Below, piece by piece: positions 28,342-36,742 of a DNA stretch of 64,000 nucleotides (position 1 is its first letter; each line of letters opens with the position of its first letter). The stretch is from positions 1-64,000 of the forward strand of contig CAZMXP010000012.1 of assembly GCA_964570285.1 (NCBI GenBank), written 5' to 3'. The notes beneath the pieces are model-generated. The model was given only the letters and a program-made list of their open reading frames with translations, was not told the DNA's origin and ran no database searches. The position numbers and the translations under genes were made by a program. This DNA comes from CAZMXP01 sp964570285. GTDB lineage: Bacteria; Planctomycetota; PLA2.

Positions 28342-29576
28342 CTGCCCCCGACCCTCTCGCGGAAGGCGCGCACGACGTGGGGCGCCTCGACGGCGACGAA
28401 CATGCGGTCCGCGGGCACGACGGGGAAGGCGAGCGTGCCCACCGGGATGCGCCAGAGGATCTGGTGCGTCGTCACGTCGGCCGCCCAGTCGCCGAAGTAG
28501 GCGATGTCCCCGAGCATCGTCGGCGGGAACTCGCAGAGGAAGAGGTCGGGCTGCTCGCGGCTGTCGGAGAGGATGTGGCCGGAGGAGCCTCCCCCCTCGT
28601 GCGTGAAGTAGACGATCTCGCGCTTCGAGCGGCCCTCCATGAACGCGACCAACCCCTCCCGGTGCGTCGTGAAGCCGCCGCCCACGTCGAGCAGCGAGAC
28701 CCCCTTGTCGCCGGCGCGGGCGCCGCCGCGGGTCATGCCGAACGGCAGGCTCGCGGCGGTACAGCTCCCGTTCTGCGCCGCGAGCGGCGCGGGCGCCCGG
28801 ACGTAGCAGCGTCCGCCGCCGAACACGAGTTCCCCCTCCACGTCCAGCGGCGGGATCGCGCCCCCGTGGTACCACGCGACGTTCAGCGCCGCGACGCAGC
28901 GCCCGTCGGCGCGGCGGAAGCTGTAGAGGTGCATCGACGGCTCGTACCCTGGAACCTGCTCCTCGCCGAGCGCGCAGACGAGGTCGCCGTAGACCGCGGC
29001 GCGGCCGCGCGCCGGGCCGCAATCCGACCTCCAGACGGGCTTCGCGCGGCCCGGCGAGAGGCGCACGAGCCCCTGCGCGCTGCCGACGTAGATCTCGTTC
29101 TCGAAGATCACCGGATCGCTGAGCGGGCCGCAACCGGGCCGGTGGCGCCACGCCTCGTTGAAACCCGACCCGGCGACGACGAACTCGCCGATCTCCTCCT
29201 CGCCGACGCGGAGGTAGACGCGGTGGTCCCAGACGACGGGCTTGCTCCGCGGACCGCCGCCGAGCACGCGGCGGGCGAGCTCCCTGCCCTCGAAGAGATC
29301 GAGGGCGAGCAGCTCGCGCTGCTTCTCGGTGCCGCAGAGCAGGTAGAGGCGCCCGTCCCAGTGCACCGGCGGGGCGAGCACGGGAGAGCGCGTCTCCACC
29401 TTCCACGCCTCGACAGGGTCGCCGGTGACGGGCATCGCGGCGCTCCGCCGCGACCCTCCCGCGCAGCCGCGCGGGTCGTACCAGCGCAACGCCTCCGCGA
29501 CCTGACCCGCGGGCTCGGCCCACACGGGGGCGGCTACCGCCGCGACCGCGAGAAGCATGCGCGCCCAGCCCGCCAT
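28338..29576 (-). CDS. Exported PQQ-like beta-propeller protein
   Basis: A 412-residue protein with a Sec signal (MLLAVAAVAAPVWA). ATG 29576 is chosen because it starts directly at this signal. Repeated blades of the form DGRLYLLCGTEKQRELLALD, DHRVYLRVGEEE and ENEIYVGSAQGLVRL fit PQQ/WD-like propellers such as BamB or outer-membrane PQQ-repeat proteins. No cofactor or catalytic residues can be assigned. It is translationally coupled to the downstream metallopeptidase and divergent from the gene at 29616. Confidence 0.82.
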   Translation of the reverse strand: MAGWARMLLAVAAVAAPVWAEPAGQVAEALRWYDPRGCAGGSRRSAAMPVTGDPVEAWKVETRSPVLAPPVHWDGRLYLLCGTEKQRELLALDLFEGRELARRVLGGGPRSKPVVWDHRVYLRVGEEEIGEFVVAGSGFNEAWRHRPGCGPLSDPVIFENEIYVGSAQGLVRLSPGRAKPVWRSDCGPARGRAAVYGDLVCALGEEQVPGYEPSMHLYSFRRADGRCVAALNVAWYHGGAIPPLDVEGELVFGGGRCYVRAPAPLAAQNGSCTAASLPFGMTRGGARAGDKGVSLLDVGGGFTTHREGLVAFMEGRSKREIVYFTHEGGGSSGHILSDSREQPDLFLCEFPPTMLGDIAYFGDWAADVTTHQILWRIPVGTLAFPVVPADRMFVAVEAPHVVRAFRERVGGR

Positions 29577-29615
29577 GGAACCCGCCGAGTATACAGCGTG
29601 GTAGGTTCTACCCGC

Positions 29616-30776
29616 GTGCGATTCGCGCTCCTCCTGGTCCTCCTCGGCGGCGCGGCCCTCGCGCACCCTCACGAGTCGCCCTCCCTCTGGGTCGATCTCG
29701 AAATCCGCGAGACGGAGGTCCTGCTCGTCGTCTCTTCCGAAGTCTCTTCGCTGGGGGCCTGGGGGCTCGAGCCCGGCTCGCTCGTCGAGCCGATGGAGGA
29801 GGCCGCGAGGGCAGGGGTTCTCGCGCGCGCCGCGGAGCACTTCGCGACAAGGAACACGGTCGCGATCGACGGCGCGCGCGCCCTCCCGACCGGACGGGGG
29901 CTCCGGATGCCCCAGGACGACAAGGGCATCGACCTCTACGGCTATCTCTCCTTCACGTTCGCCTACGCGTGCGAGCGGAAGGCGCGCACCGTCACGCTGC
30001 ACTGGGAGGACTTCGGCTGGGCGCTCTGGCAGGAGAGGGTGGTCGTGCCGGGCCTCGTGAAGGTCCATCCGCGGGTGGACATGTTCGGCGTGACGCCCGA
30101 GGAGCCCGAGTACACGTGGCACGCTCCCGTGGAAGGGCGCGCTCCGCCCCTGGACGGGAGCCGACAACTCCCGAGGCAGGAGGGCACGCGCGTGCCGATG
30201 GCGAGCGTGGCCCTTGCCATGGTGGCGATCCTGGCCGTGGCGTTGCCGCGGAGGCGGCCGCTGGGGACGCGGCTCGCGGGGGCGGCGGTGCTGCTCGCGG
30301 CGGCGTTCCTCGTGCGGGACCGTGCGGTCTACGCGTGGAGGCCAAGCGTCGACCGGCCGTCGCAGGCGCAGGCGGCCGAGATCTTCCGCACGCTGCAAGC
30401 CAACCTCTATGCGGCCTTCGAGGCACCGACGGAGGAGGGCATCTACGAGCTGCTCGCGGCGAGCGTCGAGCCGCAGGCGCTCGACCCGATCTACATCGAG
30501 ATCTGCGAGGGGTTGATCCTCCGCCAGCAGGGCGGACCGGTCGCCACGATCGAGCGGGTCGAGCCGGTCGAGACGCTCGTCGAGTTCCCGTCGCCGGAGG
30601 CGCCGCTCTTCGAGGCGAGATGGAGGTGGCGCCTGCACTGCGTCGTCTCCCACTTCGGCCACGTGCACCGGCGCATCAACGAGTACGAGGCGCTCTTCCG
30701 GGTCGCCCACGACGGCGACGGCTGGCGCATCCGCGGCTTCGAGGTGCTCGACCGGAAGCGCACCGACCTGGACTAG
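29616..30776 (+). CDS. Membrane protein with periplasmic and C-terminal domains
   Basis: A 386-residue protein with a GTG start and signal peptide (FALLLVLLGGAALAHPHESP). The first 190 residues form an extracytoplasmic beta-rich domain. Two hydrophobic segments at about 195-235 (MASVALAMVAILAVAL, LAGAAVLLAAAFLV) anchor it. The C-terminal 140 residues resemble a soluble alpha+beta domain of NTF2/SnoaL shape (LQANLYAAFEAP...EARWRWRLHCVV), which is a weak guess. The HPHESP start recalls HupE-like proteins. Its TAG stop is part of the CTAG flanking the MITE-like element. Confidence 0.75.
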   Translation: MRFALLLVLLGGAALAHPHESPSLWVDLEIRETEVLLVVSSEVSSLGAWGLEPGSLVEPMEEAARAGVLARAAEHFATRNTVAIDGARALPTGRGLRMPQDDKGIDLYGYLSFTFAYACERKARTVTLHWEDFGWALWQERVVVPGLVKVHPRVDMFGVTPEEPEYTWHAPVEGRAPPLDGSRQLPRQEGTRVPMASVALAMVAILAVALPRRRPLGTRLAGAAVLLAAAFLVRDRAVYAWRPSVDRPSQAQAAEIFRTLQANLYAAFEAPTEEGIYELLAASVEPQALDPIYIEICEGLILRQQGGPVATIERVEPVETLVEFPSPEAPLFEARWRWRLHCVVSHFGHVHRRINEYEALFRVAHDGDGWRIRGFEVLDRKRTDLD

Positions 30777-31147
30777 GGGCTTGTCCGGGTCATGGCCTTC
30801 AGCCACGCTTCGGGGCCAACCGGACCCGGACAAGCCCCTGACTCGACGCGACGCGAGTCGTGGGTCGCCATGGGCCATCGCCGCGATCGAGGGGGGCTCC
30901 TGCGCGAGGTGCGGCGCTCCGCGTCACGCCCTCGCGGCCGCTAGATCGAGCTCGTGCCGCACGGTGTCCCGTACGAAGTGCGCAAGGTGGCCCTCGGGCA
31001 CCGGATCCAGCACGGTCGCCGGGAACATCCAGACCTGCTCCACCTCCCACGCCCGCTGTCTTGGCCATGCGCGCAACCTGCAGCCGGGCACCGACAGCGA
31101 ACCCCCTTTCACTTGAGAGTTTGTCCGACGATTAGTCGGACAAACTC
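30777..31147 (-). mobile_element. Non-autonomous 371-bp derivative of the IS1182-like element
   Basis: The left terminus (plus strand) reads GGGCTTGTCCGGG; the right terminus, read inward, is GAGTTTGTCCGAC, an imperfect terminal inverted repeat. Each end has its own subterminal inverted copy (30777-30838; 31120-31147). On the minus strand it holds the transposase start (ATG 31028, residues through ELDLAA) fused directly to the element's 3' non-coding end, which matches 63949-64000. It is flanked by CTAG (30773-30776) and CTGG (31148-31151), a likely 4-bp target duplication with one change. Internal deletion products like this are mobilised in trans (family knowledge). Confidence 0.8.
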
Positions 31148-31169
31148 CTGGGAGCGGTAGGATGGCGCC

Positions 31170-32045
31170 ATGCGCATCCTTCCGTTCGTGCTCGCGCTGA
31201 TCGCCGGCTGTGGCTGAAGGGATGAGGCCACCCGGGTCCGGTCGGTCCCGCTCGTGCAGGCCACCTTCTACCCCGTCGCCTACTTCGCCGAGCGCATCGG
31301 CGGCGAGCGCGTCCTGGTGCGCTGCCCGGTTCCCGACGGCGAGGATCCCGCCGGCTGGACCCCCGACGCCGCCACGCTGGCCGAGATCCAGGACTCCGAC
31401 CTGATTCTCGCGAACGGCGCGGGGTTCGAGGCGTGGATCTCCCAGGTGAGCCTGCCGCCTTCGCGCCTCGTCGAGACCGCGGCCGCGTTCCGCGGGGAGT
31501 GGATCGAGCAGAAGGGCGGCGCGGCGCACAGCCACGGCAAGGGGGCCAAGCACTCCCACGAGGGGTTCGACGGCCACACGTGGCTCGACCCCGTGAACGC
31601 GAAGCGGCAGGCGCGCGCGGTGCTCGACGCGCTCGTCCAGCGCCTTCCCGCGCACGGGACCGAAATGGAGGCGCGCCACGGCACGCTCGCGACCGAGCTC
31701 GACGCGCTCGACGCGGCGTTCCGCGCGCTGCCCCCGCTGCCCCCCATGATCGCGTCGCATGCGGCGTACGACTACCTCGCGCGCCGCTACGGATGGAAGA
31801 TCGAGAGCCTCGATCTCGATCCCGAGGAGGTGCCGACCGACGACCAGGTCGCGGCGATCCTCGCGACGGCGAAGGCGCACGGCGCGTCGCACATCCTCTG
31901 GGAGAGCGAGCCGCTCGCCGAGACGGTCGAGCGCCTGCGGCCCCTCGTGTCGGTGGTGATCAGCCCCGTCGAGAGCCGGCCCGACGGCGCGGACTACCTC
32001 GGGGCGATGCGCGCCAACGTCTCCCGCTTGAAGGAGGTCCGGTGA
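31170..32045 (+). pseudogene. Metal ABC transporter substrate-binding lipoprotein with in-frame TGA
   Basis: ATG 31170 opens a lipoprotein signal (MRILPFVLALIAGCG) that meets TGA at 31215-31217, immediately after the lipobox Cys-Gly. The same frame then continues for 276 codons as a cluster A-I metal-binding protein: VQATFYPVAYFAERIGG, ILANGAGFEAWI, a His-rich loop (HSHGKGAKHSHEG), DGHTWLDPVNA, IASHAAYDYLARRYG and ILWESEPLAETV. Binding of zinc or manganese is expected. Restarting at GTG 31254 would give a protein with no signal peptide. No permease or ATPase gene is adjacent. It may be a nonsense mutation, a sequence error or recoding. Its promoter region lies in the MITE-like element. Confidence 0.75.
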
Positions 32046-32059
32046 GGTATTCTGGTGCG

Positions 32060-33187
32060 ATGCGTCGTCGCCTGCTGCTGATCGCCCTCGTCGCCGTCGC
32101 CTGCGCCAAGGAGGAGCCCAAGGCCCCCGGCGCGGGCCACGCGGCCGCCGCGCCGGCGAAGGATCCCGCCGAGGAGAAGCGCAAGGCGGACGAGGCGGAG
32201 GCCCTGCGGGCGGCGAAGCGCGCCGAGCTGGGCGCGAAGCAGGCGGAACTCGCACAGAAGGTCGCCGCGCTCGAGAAGGCCTACAAGGAGCTCGCGGCCG
32301 CGCACGAGAAGGAGCAGGGCGAACTCCCCGACCCGGCGCTGCTGCGGCCGCGGCTCTCGCGCCTGATCCAGGACGCGGGCAGCGAGAAGGGGCGCCTCGA
32401 ATCGATGGAGCGGGAGTTCGCGGAGCTGAAGAAGGTCGCCGAGAGCGAGATCACCGGCGACCTGAAGGCGCTGCGCGCGGAGCGCACGGCGATCGAGGCC
32501 CGCTACCAGGAGGCGCAGTCGGGCTGGCGCGTCGCGCTCGACGAGGCGCGTGCGTCGCGGGTGGAGGAGTCGCCGGTGAAGGTCGAACTCGACACCGTGC
32601 GCGCGGTGAAGGAGAAGTGGTTCGAGCTGACGCCGCTGGCGCGCCGCAAGACCCCCGGGGCGCAGGAGAGCAAGGCGGTCAACGACGGGCTGCGCGCGTG
32701 GATCGCCGAAAAGCCGATCCGCAAGGAGGCCGTCGACAACGTGCTCGCGCAGGAGGTCGCGCCCAAGGGCAAGACCTCGGCGAACTTCGACTTCGTCGAT
32801 CTCGACTTCTTCCTGCTGCTCGAGTTGCGGGAGGACGTGCTCGACAAGCTGAACATCGCGGTCGAGAGCAAGCGGCTCAAGGGCGAGGAGGAGAAGCTGC
32901 GCGCGATCGAGGCCGAGCTGGACGCGATCTCGGAGAAGATCGCGAGGAAGATGTCGGAGGGGGGCGGGGACCTCGAGAAGTTCGAGGATCTGGCGACGCG
33001 CCTGCCGGGCCAGCGCAGCAAGGCCGCCGACCTGCAGAACGCGCTCGCGAGCATGCGCGAGACCTTCTCGCGCCTCGAGGAGGTCCGCGAGGCCCACCGC
33101 GCGGCGGAGGAGGCCGCGGTGAAGCAGCTCGAGGCCGCGAAGAAGGAGCTCGCCGAAGCCAACGCCGCGCTGAAGGCGCTCGGCTAG
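32060..33187 (+). CDS. Coiled-coil lipoprotein
   Basis: A 375-residue lipoprotein (LLLIALVAVAC, lipobox Cys15). Nearly the whole mature protein is charged helix with long coiled-coil runs (about 40-170 and 270-372), for example ELGAKQAELAQKVAALEKAY. A less regular middle (about 185-265) includes NFDFVDLDFFLLLELRED. No enzymatic motif is seen. It lies 14 bp after the interrupted metal-binding lipoprotein gene, and probably shares its transcript. Likely a periplasmic structural or adaptor protein (inference). Confidence 0.8.
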   Translation: MRRRLLLIALVAVACAKEEPKAPGAGHAAAAPAKDPAEEKRKADEAEALRAAKRAELGAKQAELAQKVAALEKAYKELAAAHEKEQGELPDPALLRPRLSRLIQDAGSEKGRLESMEREFAELKKVAESEITGDLKALRAERTAIEARYQEAQSGWRVALDEARASRVEESPVKVELDTVRAVKEKWFELTPLARRKTPGAQESKAVNDGLRAWIAEKPIRKEAVDNVLAQEVAPKGKTSANFDFVDLDFFLLLELREDVLDKLNIAVESKRLKGEEEKLRAIEAELDAISEKIARKMSEGGGDLEKFEDLATRLPGQRSKAADLQNALASMRETFSRLEEVREAHRAAEEAAVKQLEAAKKELAEANAALKALG

Positions 33188-33220
33188 GCGAGCGCGCTGC
33201 GCGGGGGAGCAGCGCGAAAA

Positions 33221-33315
33221 ACCACGAGGACACCAAGGAGCCGTTCGCGACCCGGGACGCGCGGCGCACTCCGTTGCAACCACTCCCCGCCTCCGCGCCT
33301 TCGCGTCTCCGTGGT
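33221..33315. repeat. ACCACGAAGG-type inverted-repeat element, copy 2
   Basis: Left arm ACCACGAGGACACCAAGGAG and right arm CTTCGCGTCTCCGTGGT around about 55 bp. Same family as 26179-26286. It fills the gap between the coiled-coil gene and the convergent peptidase gene. Confidence 0.7.
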
Positions 33316-33427
33316 CATCGCTCCACGTGACGCGTGCCGGCACCGGCGTGCCTTCGGTTGGCGCCCGGAGCCGCGCCGCGCCCCGTGACCGGTGCGGCCT
33401 CCCCCGTCTCTCCGGGGGGGCCAAGGC

Positions 33428-34768
33428 TCAATGCTTCGCGTAGAGGCCCGGCGTCGGGCGGCGGATGTAGAGGGCGGCGACGGCGTCGACCACCCGCCGC
33501 TCGAGCTTGTCGCTCGGCTTGCTCTCCTGCGCGAGCACGACCATGCCCTGGCACTCGCCGCGGACGTAGAGGCTGCCGTCGGCCATCTTCACGCTCAAGA
33601 CCGCGATCCTCTCCTGCTTGGAGATGATCGGGGACATCGGCACCACCTTCTCGGAGACGCCACCGGGGTTCTGCTCCTTCAGCGACGCGATCTGGTCGGC
33701 CGACCAGGTGCCCTTCCCGTCGGGGTCGCTGACCCAGAACCCGTAGTTGCCGCGCCCGTTCGGATCCGCCTCGTCGCCGATCGAGGTCACGTAGCCGACG
33801 AGGCAGCCCGGAGCGCGCGGGCCCCCGGGGGTATGCATCGCGGCCTTGAAGAAGCGGCCGTGTCCGGGGTTGACGGCGAGGAAGACCTCGTTGCCGGTGG
33901 GCCGCTCCGGCGAGAGGTAGCCGAAGATCGAGTCGGGATCGGGCGGATCGTCGAGCTTCAGCGACGCGAGCGCCTCGGGATTGAAGAAGAGCTCGGGCGG
34001 GGGCGGCCGGTAGAGGATCGCGCGCACGCCCCGCGGGCCGGCCTTCAGCGAGAGCTGGTGCATCACGTCGAGGCCGTCCTGGTAGCCGCTGGCCGAGAGG
34101 ATCGAGCGGAAGGGGTCCTTGTTGTTCGGCTGGTACTTGAGGATGTAGCCCTCCACCGAGGAGAGCTGGCCGCCCGGGCGCCGCGTCAGGTGCGGGAGGG
34201 CCGAGGCGCTCGCGGTGCGCACCGAGACGAGTTCGGCCGTCCCCTCCGCGGTCAGGAACTCGACCGTCGCCTCCGCGATCTCCTCCTTGGACTGCCCGCC
34301 CGTGCGCATCGACGCGGTGCGCGCGCCGCCGAGCACGACGTGGAAGTTCTGGTTGTGCAGCGCGTGGAACAGCTCGTGGATCATGATCGACTCGAGCTTG
34401 TCGATCCACTCGACGCGCGACTTCAGCATCGGCTTGCCGCCCTGGAAGCCGCCGATCACCCACGGACTCACGGTGATCGAGTTGGCCTCGATCGTGTAGA
34501 AGGCGAGCCCCGACCTCGCGATCTCGCCGCCGAAGCCGGTCTGCTTCAGCATGTTCTCCCAGACGACCTTGGGCAGGATCCCCACCGGCACCGGCCGCCG
34601 GAACTTCGTGCGCGTGTATGCCTCGATGTTGGCCATCACGCGCTTCGCGACCGCGGTGCAGGTGTCGACCGTGAGCGCCTCGTCGGCGGTGACCGCGTCG
34701 GCCTCCTGCGCACGCGCGGCCGGGAGGGCGATCCAGAGGGCCAGGAGGACTCGAAGGGGCGTTCGCAT
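33428..34768 (-). CDS. Exported HExxH metallopeptidase-like protein
   Basis: A 446-residue protein with a signal peptide (LLALWIALPAARA). The zinc motif IMIHELFHALHNQN lies near residue 130, and EGTAELVSVRT about 45 residues later can supply the third ligand, a gluzincin pattern. The N-terminal RVMANIEAYTRTKFRRPVPV resembles the start of DUF1570/M1-like peptidases in planctomycetal proteins. The C-terminal half is beta-rich and contains no second motif. Starts 30 bp after the stop of the upstream gene (34798), so probably co-transcribed with it. Substrate unknown. Confidence 0.8.
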   Translation of the reverse strand: MRTPLRVLLALWIALPAARAQEADAVTADEALTVDTCTAVAKRVMANIEAYTRTKFRRPVPVGILPKVVWENMLKQTGFGGEIARSGLAFYTIEANSITVSPWVIGGFQGGKPMLKSRVEWIDKLESIMIHELFHALHNQNFHVVLGGARTASMRTGGQSKEEIAEATVEFLTAEGTAELVSVRTASASALPHLTRRPGGQLSSVEGYILKYQPNNKDPFRSILSASGYQDGLDVMHQLSLKAGPRGVRAILYRPPPPELFFNPEALASLKLDDPPDPDSIFGYLSPERPTGNEVFLAVNPGHGRFFKAAMHTPGGPRAPGCLVGYVTSIGDEADPNGRGNYGFWVSDPDGKGTWSADQIASLKEQNPGGVSEKVVPMSPIISKQERIAVLSVKMADGSLYVRGECQGMVVLAQESKPSDKLERRVVDAVAALYIRRPTPGLYAKH

Positions 34769-34797
34769 CGCGGCCGATTCTAACCCGCCGTGCGCCC

Positions 34798-35850
34798 TCA
34801 GCGACCCGCCGGCAGCAGCAGGAAGAGCGCAAGCCCCTCGCTGCGCGGTTCGAGCGGCGACTCGGGCTTCCACCGGACGAGTTCCCCGACGACCTGCCAC
34901 TCGCCGTTCTCGCCGCGCCGGAAGTCGAGGGCCGTCTGCCCGACGGCCGATCTCGCCCCGGGCTCGTCCGGCACCGCCTCGTACGCGGTCACCTCGATGC
35001 GCACGAGGCCCGCGAGCCTCTTCTCCGCCGCGCCGACCTCCAGCGTGCGTTCGGCCACCGCCTCCGCTTTGGGCCTCAGCTTCGCCGCCTTCGCCTCCGC
35101 CTCCGGGCCGTAGAAGGCGCCGACGATCTTGTCGAAGTGTCGGTAGAGGGCCCGATGGGCGCGCTCGCGCTGCGCCCCGAGGCGCCGCGCCGCGAGGTCG
35201 AGCGAGCGCAGGGCCGCTTCGGGGCTGCTCCGGTCCGCGCGCGCCGCCGCCGGGATCGAGATCGGGGGGGCCGCGGGGGGGGTGCCGAGCCCCGCCGGGA
35301 CCCAACCCTTCCCCTCCTCCTCGTGTTCGACGCCCTTCACCCACCAGAACTCCCCGCGCTTCTCCAGCAGCAGCCGGAGCTTCCGCTCCACGAAGAGGCC
35401 CTCCGCGTTGCGCCACGTGCGCCGGATGAGCGCGTGCGGCAGCGGATCCTCCTCGACGGCGACCACCTCGCTCGCATAGTCGTGGACCGGATCGCGCGCC
35501 GCGTCGTACGCCGTGCGCTGCTTCTCGACGAGCCCGGGCTCGTAGAAGTCGCGCAGCAGTTCGAGATGCGCCTCGCGGAACCGCCGCGCGAACTGCCTCG
35601 AGACCGCCTGCTCGTCGCGCTGGACGCGCGCGAACGACTCCGCCAGCCCGAGCGCCGTCGCATGATCGACCGCGGACAACTGCGCCTCGACATCGAACGC
35701 CGCCAGCGTCTCCCCTTTCGCCCGCAGCAGATCCTCCCCCCGCGCGGTGCCGGCCGCCACGAGCAGCACCACCCCCGCCGCCACGCACACCACCGACCCC
35801 CGCCACGTCAGCGGCGGCGCGCAGCGCCGTCCGCTGCACGTGGCCGACAT
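34798..35850 (-). CDS. Exported protein of unknown function
   Basis: A 350-residue protein. ATG 35850 is chosen because it lies 7 bp after the CcsA stop and directly precedes a signal-like segment (VVCVAAGVVLLVAAGTARG); in-frame ATGs at 35871 and 35901 lie within ccsA. The mature part is mostly helical and charged, with two similar halves (ARRFREAHLELLRDFYEPG and HRALYRHFDKIVGAFYGPE). A G7-CCGC-G8 tract (35264-35282) encodes the Pro/Ala linker between halves. No family is recognised. Confidence 0.7.
   Translation of the reverse strand: MSATCSGRRCAPPLTWRGSVVCVAAGVVLLVAAGTARGEDLLRAKGETLAAFDVEAQLSAVDHATALGLAESFARVQRDEQAVSRQFARRFREAHLELLRDFYEPGLVEKQRTAYDAARDPVHDYASEVVAVEEDPLPHALIRRTWRNAEGLFVERKLRLLLEKRGEFWWVKGVEHEEEGKGWVPAGLGTPPAAPPISIPAAARADRSSPEAALRSLDLAARRLGAQRERAHRALYRHFDKIVGAFYGPEAEAKAAKLRPKAEAVAERTLEVGAAEKRLAGLVRIEVTAYEAVPDEPGARSAVGQTALDFRRGENGEWQVVGELVRWKPESPLEPRSEGLALFLLLPAGR
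35264..35282. repeat. Paired G-tract in domain linker
   Basis: G7-CCGC-G8; the coding strand gives TPPAAPPIS between two helical halves of an exported protein. Confidence 0.75.
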
Positions 35851-35857
35851 TTCGACC

Positions 35858-36742
35858 CTAGTTGTAGACATGCAGCGAAGCCTGCGACGCCGGCAAGACA
35901 TGGATCCCGAGGTACGTGATCAGGATCATCAGTCCGCCCACCGCCACGAGCGCCTGCGCCTTCACGCCGACCCAGCCCTGCACGAACCTCAGGTGGAAGT
36001 AGACGAGGAAGAAGGCCCAGGAGATCAGCGCCCAGGTCTCCTTCGCGTCCCAGAACCAGTACTCGCCCCAGGAGTCGTCGGCCCAGAGGGCGCCCATGCA
36101 GAGCGCGGCGGTCATGAACGGGAAGCCGAGGCCGGCGATGCGGTAGGTCCAGCGGTCCACCGCGGGGCTCGCGAGGCTCGCGAGCATCGTCTTAGGGCCG
36201 AGGAGGCTCCGGGCGCCGGCGCCGATCAGGTAGAAGATCGCGAGGATCGACGCGAGGCCGAGGCTGCCGTAGCCGAGCATGTAGGCGCTCACGTGCACCG
36301 GATGCCAGCCCGACTGCAGCGCGGGCACGAGGTTGTTGACCTTGTAGTCCTCCTTCATGCCGAGCAGCGTCCAGAGCACCCCTCCGAGGCCGGCGATGAG
36401 CGTGAAGACCGTGCTGCCGAGCAGCGCGGCGGCGCCGGCGCTCGTCCAGACCTTCTCCGACAGGTAGAGCGTCAGGCCGAAGATCATCGTGGCGAGCCCG
36501 GTCGCGGTGAAGACCTCGTGCTTGCTCTGCAGCGGCACGTGGCCGTTGATCGCCCAGCGCGTGAAGAAGTGGAAGAGGTGGCAGCCGAGCGCGGCGATGA
36601 AGAGCGTCATCACCGCGAGGTGCAGCGCCCCGCTCTGCCGTCCGGCGGCCGCCGCGTAGATCCCCTGCGCGAGGAACGCGATCCCCAGCGCCACGTAGAG
36701 CCACAGGTAGACCGACGGCAGGACCTCTAGGATTTGGATCAC
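35858..36742 (-). CDS. ccsA: Cytochrome c biogenesis protein CcsA (system II)
   Basis: A 294-residue membrane protein with about eight hydrophobic segments. The haem-handling signature WGEYWFWDAKETWALI lies near residue 228. Conserved His residues are seen in LPLFHFFTRW-like and GWHPVHVSAYML regions. CcsA, with ResB/Ccs1, moves haem across the membrane and attaches it to apocytochrome c CxxCH motifs. The GTG start overlaps the ResB stop by 4 bp, so the pair is coupled. Confidence 0.93.
   Translation of the reverse strand: MIQILEVLPSVYLWLYVALGIAFLAQGIYAAAAGRQSGALHLAVMTLFIAALGCHLFHFFTRWAINGHVPLQSKHEVFTATGLATMIFGLTLYLSEKVWTSAGAAALLGSTVFTLIAGLGGVLWTLLGMKEDYKVNNLVPALQSGWHPVHVSAYMLGYGSLGLASILAIFYLIGAGARSLLGPKTMLASLASPAVDRWTYRIAGLGFPFMTAALCMGALWADDSWGEYWFWDAKETWALISWAFFLVYFHLRFVQGWVGVKAQALVAVGGLMILITYLGIHVLPASQASLHVYN

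Noticed and set aside
31215..31217. Selenocysteine at the in-frame TGA of the metal-binding lipoprotein
   Set aside because: I see no convincing hairpin directly downstream, no selenocysteine genes in the window, and this protein family is not known to need the residue.
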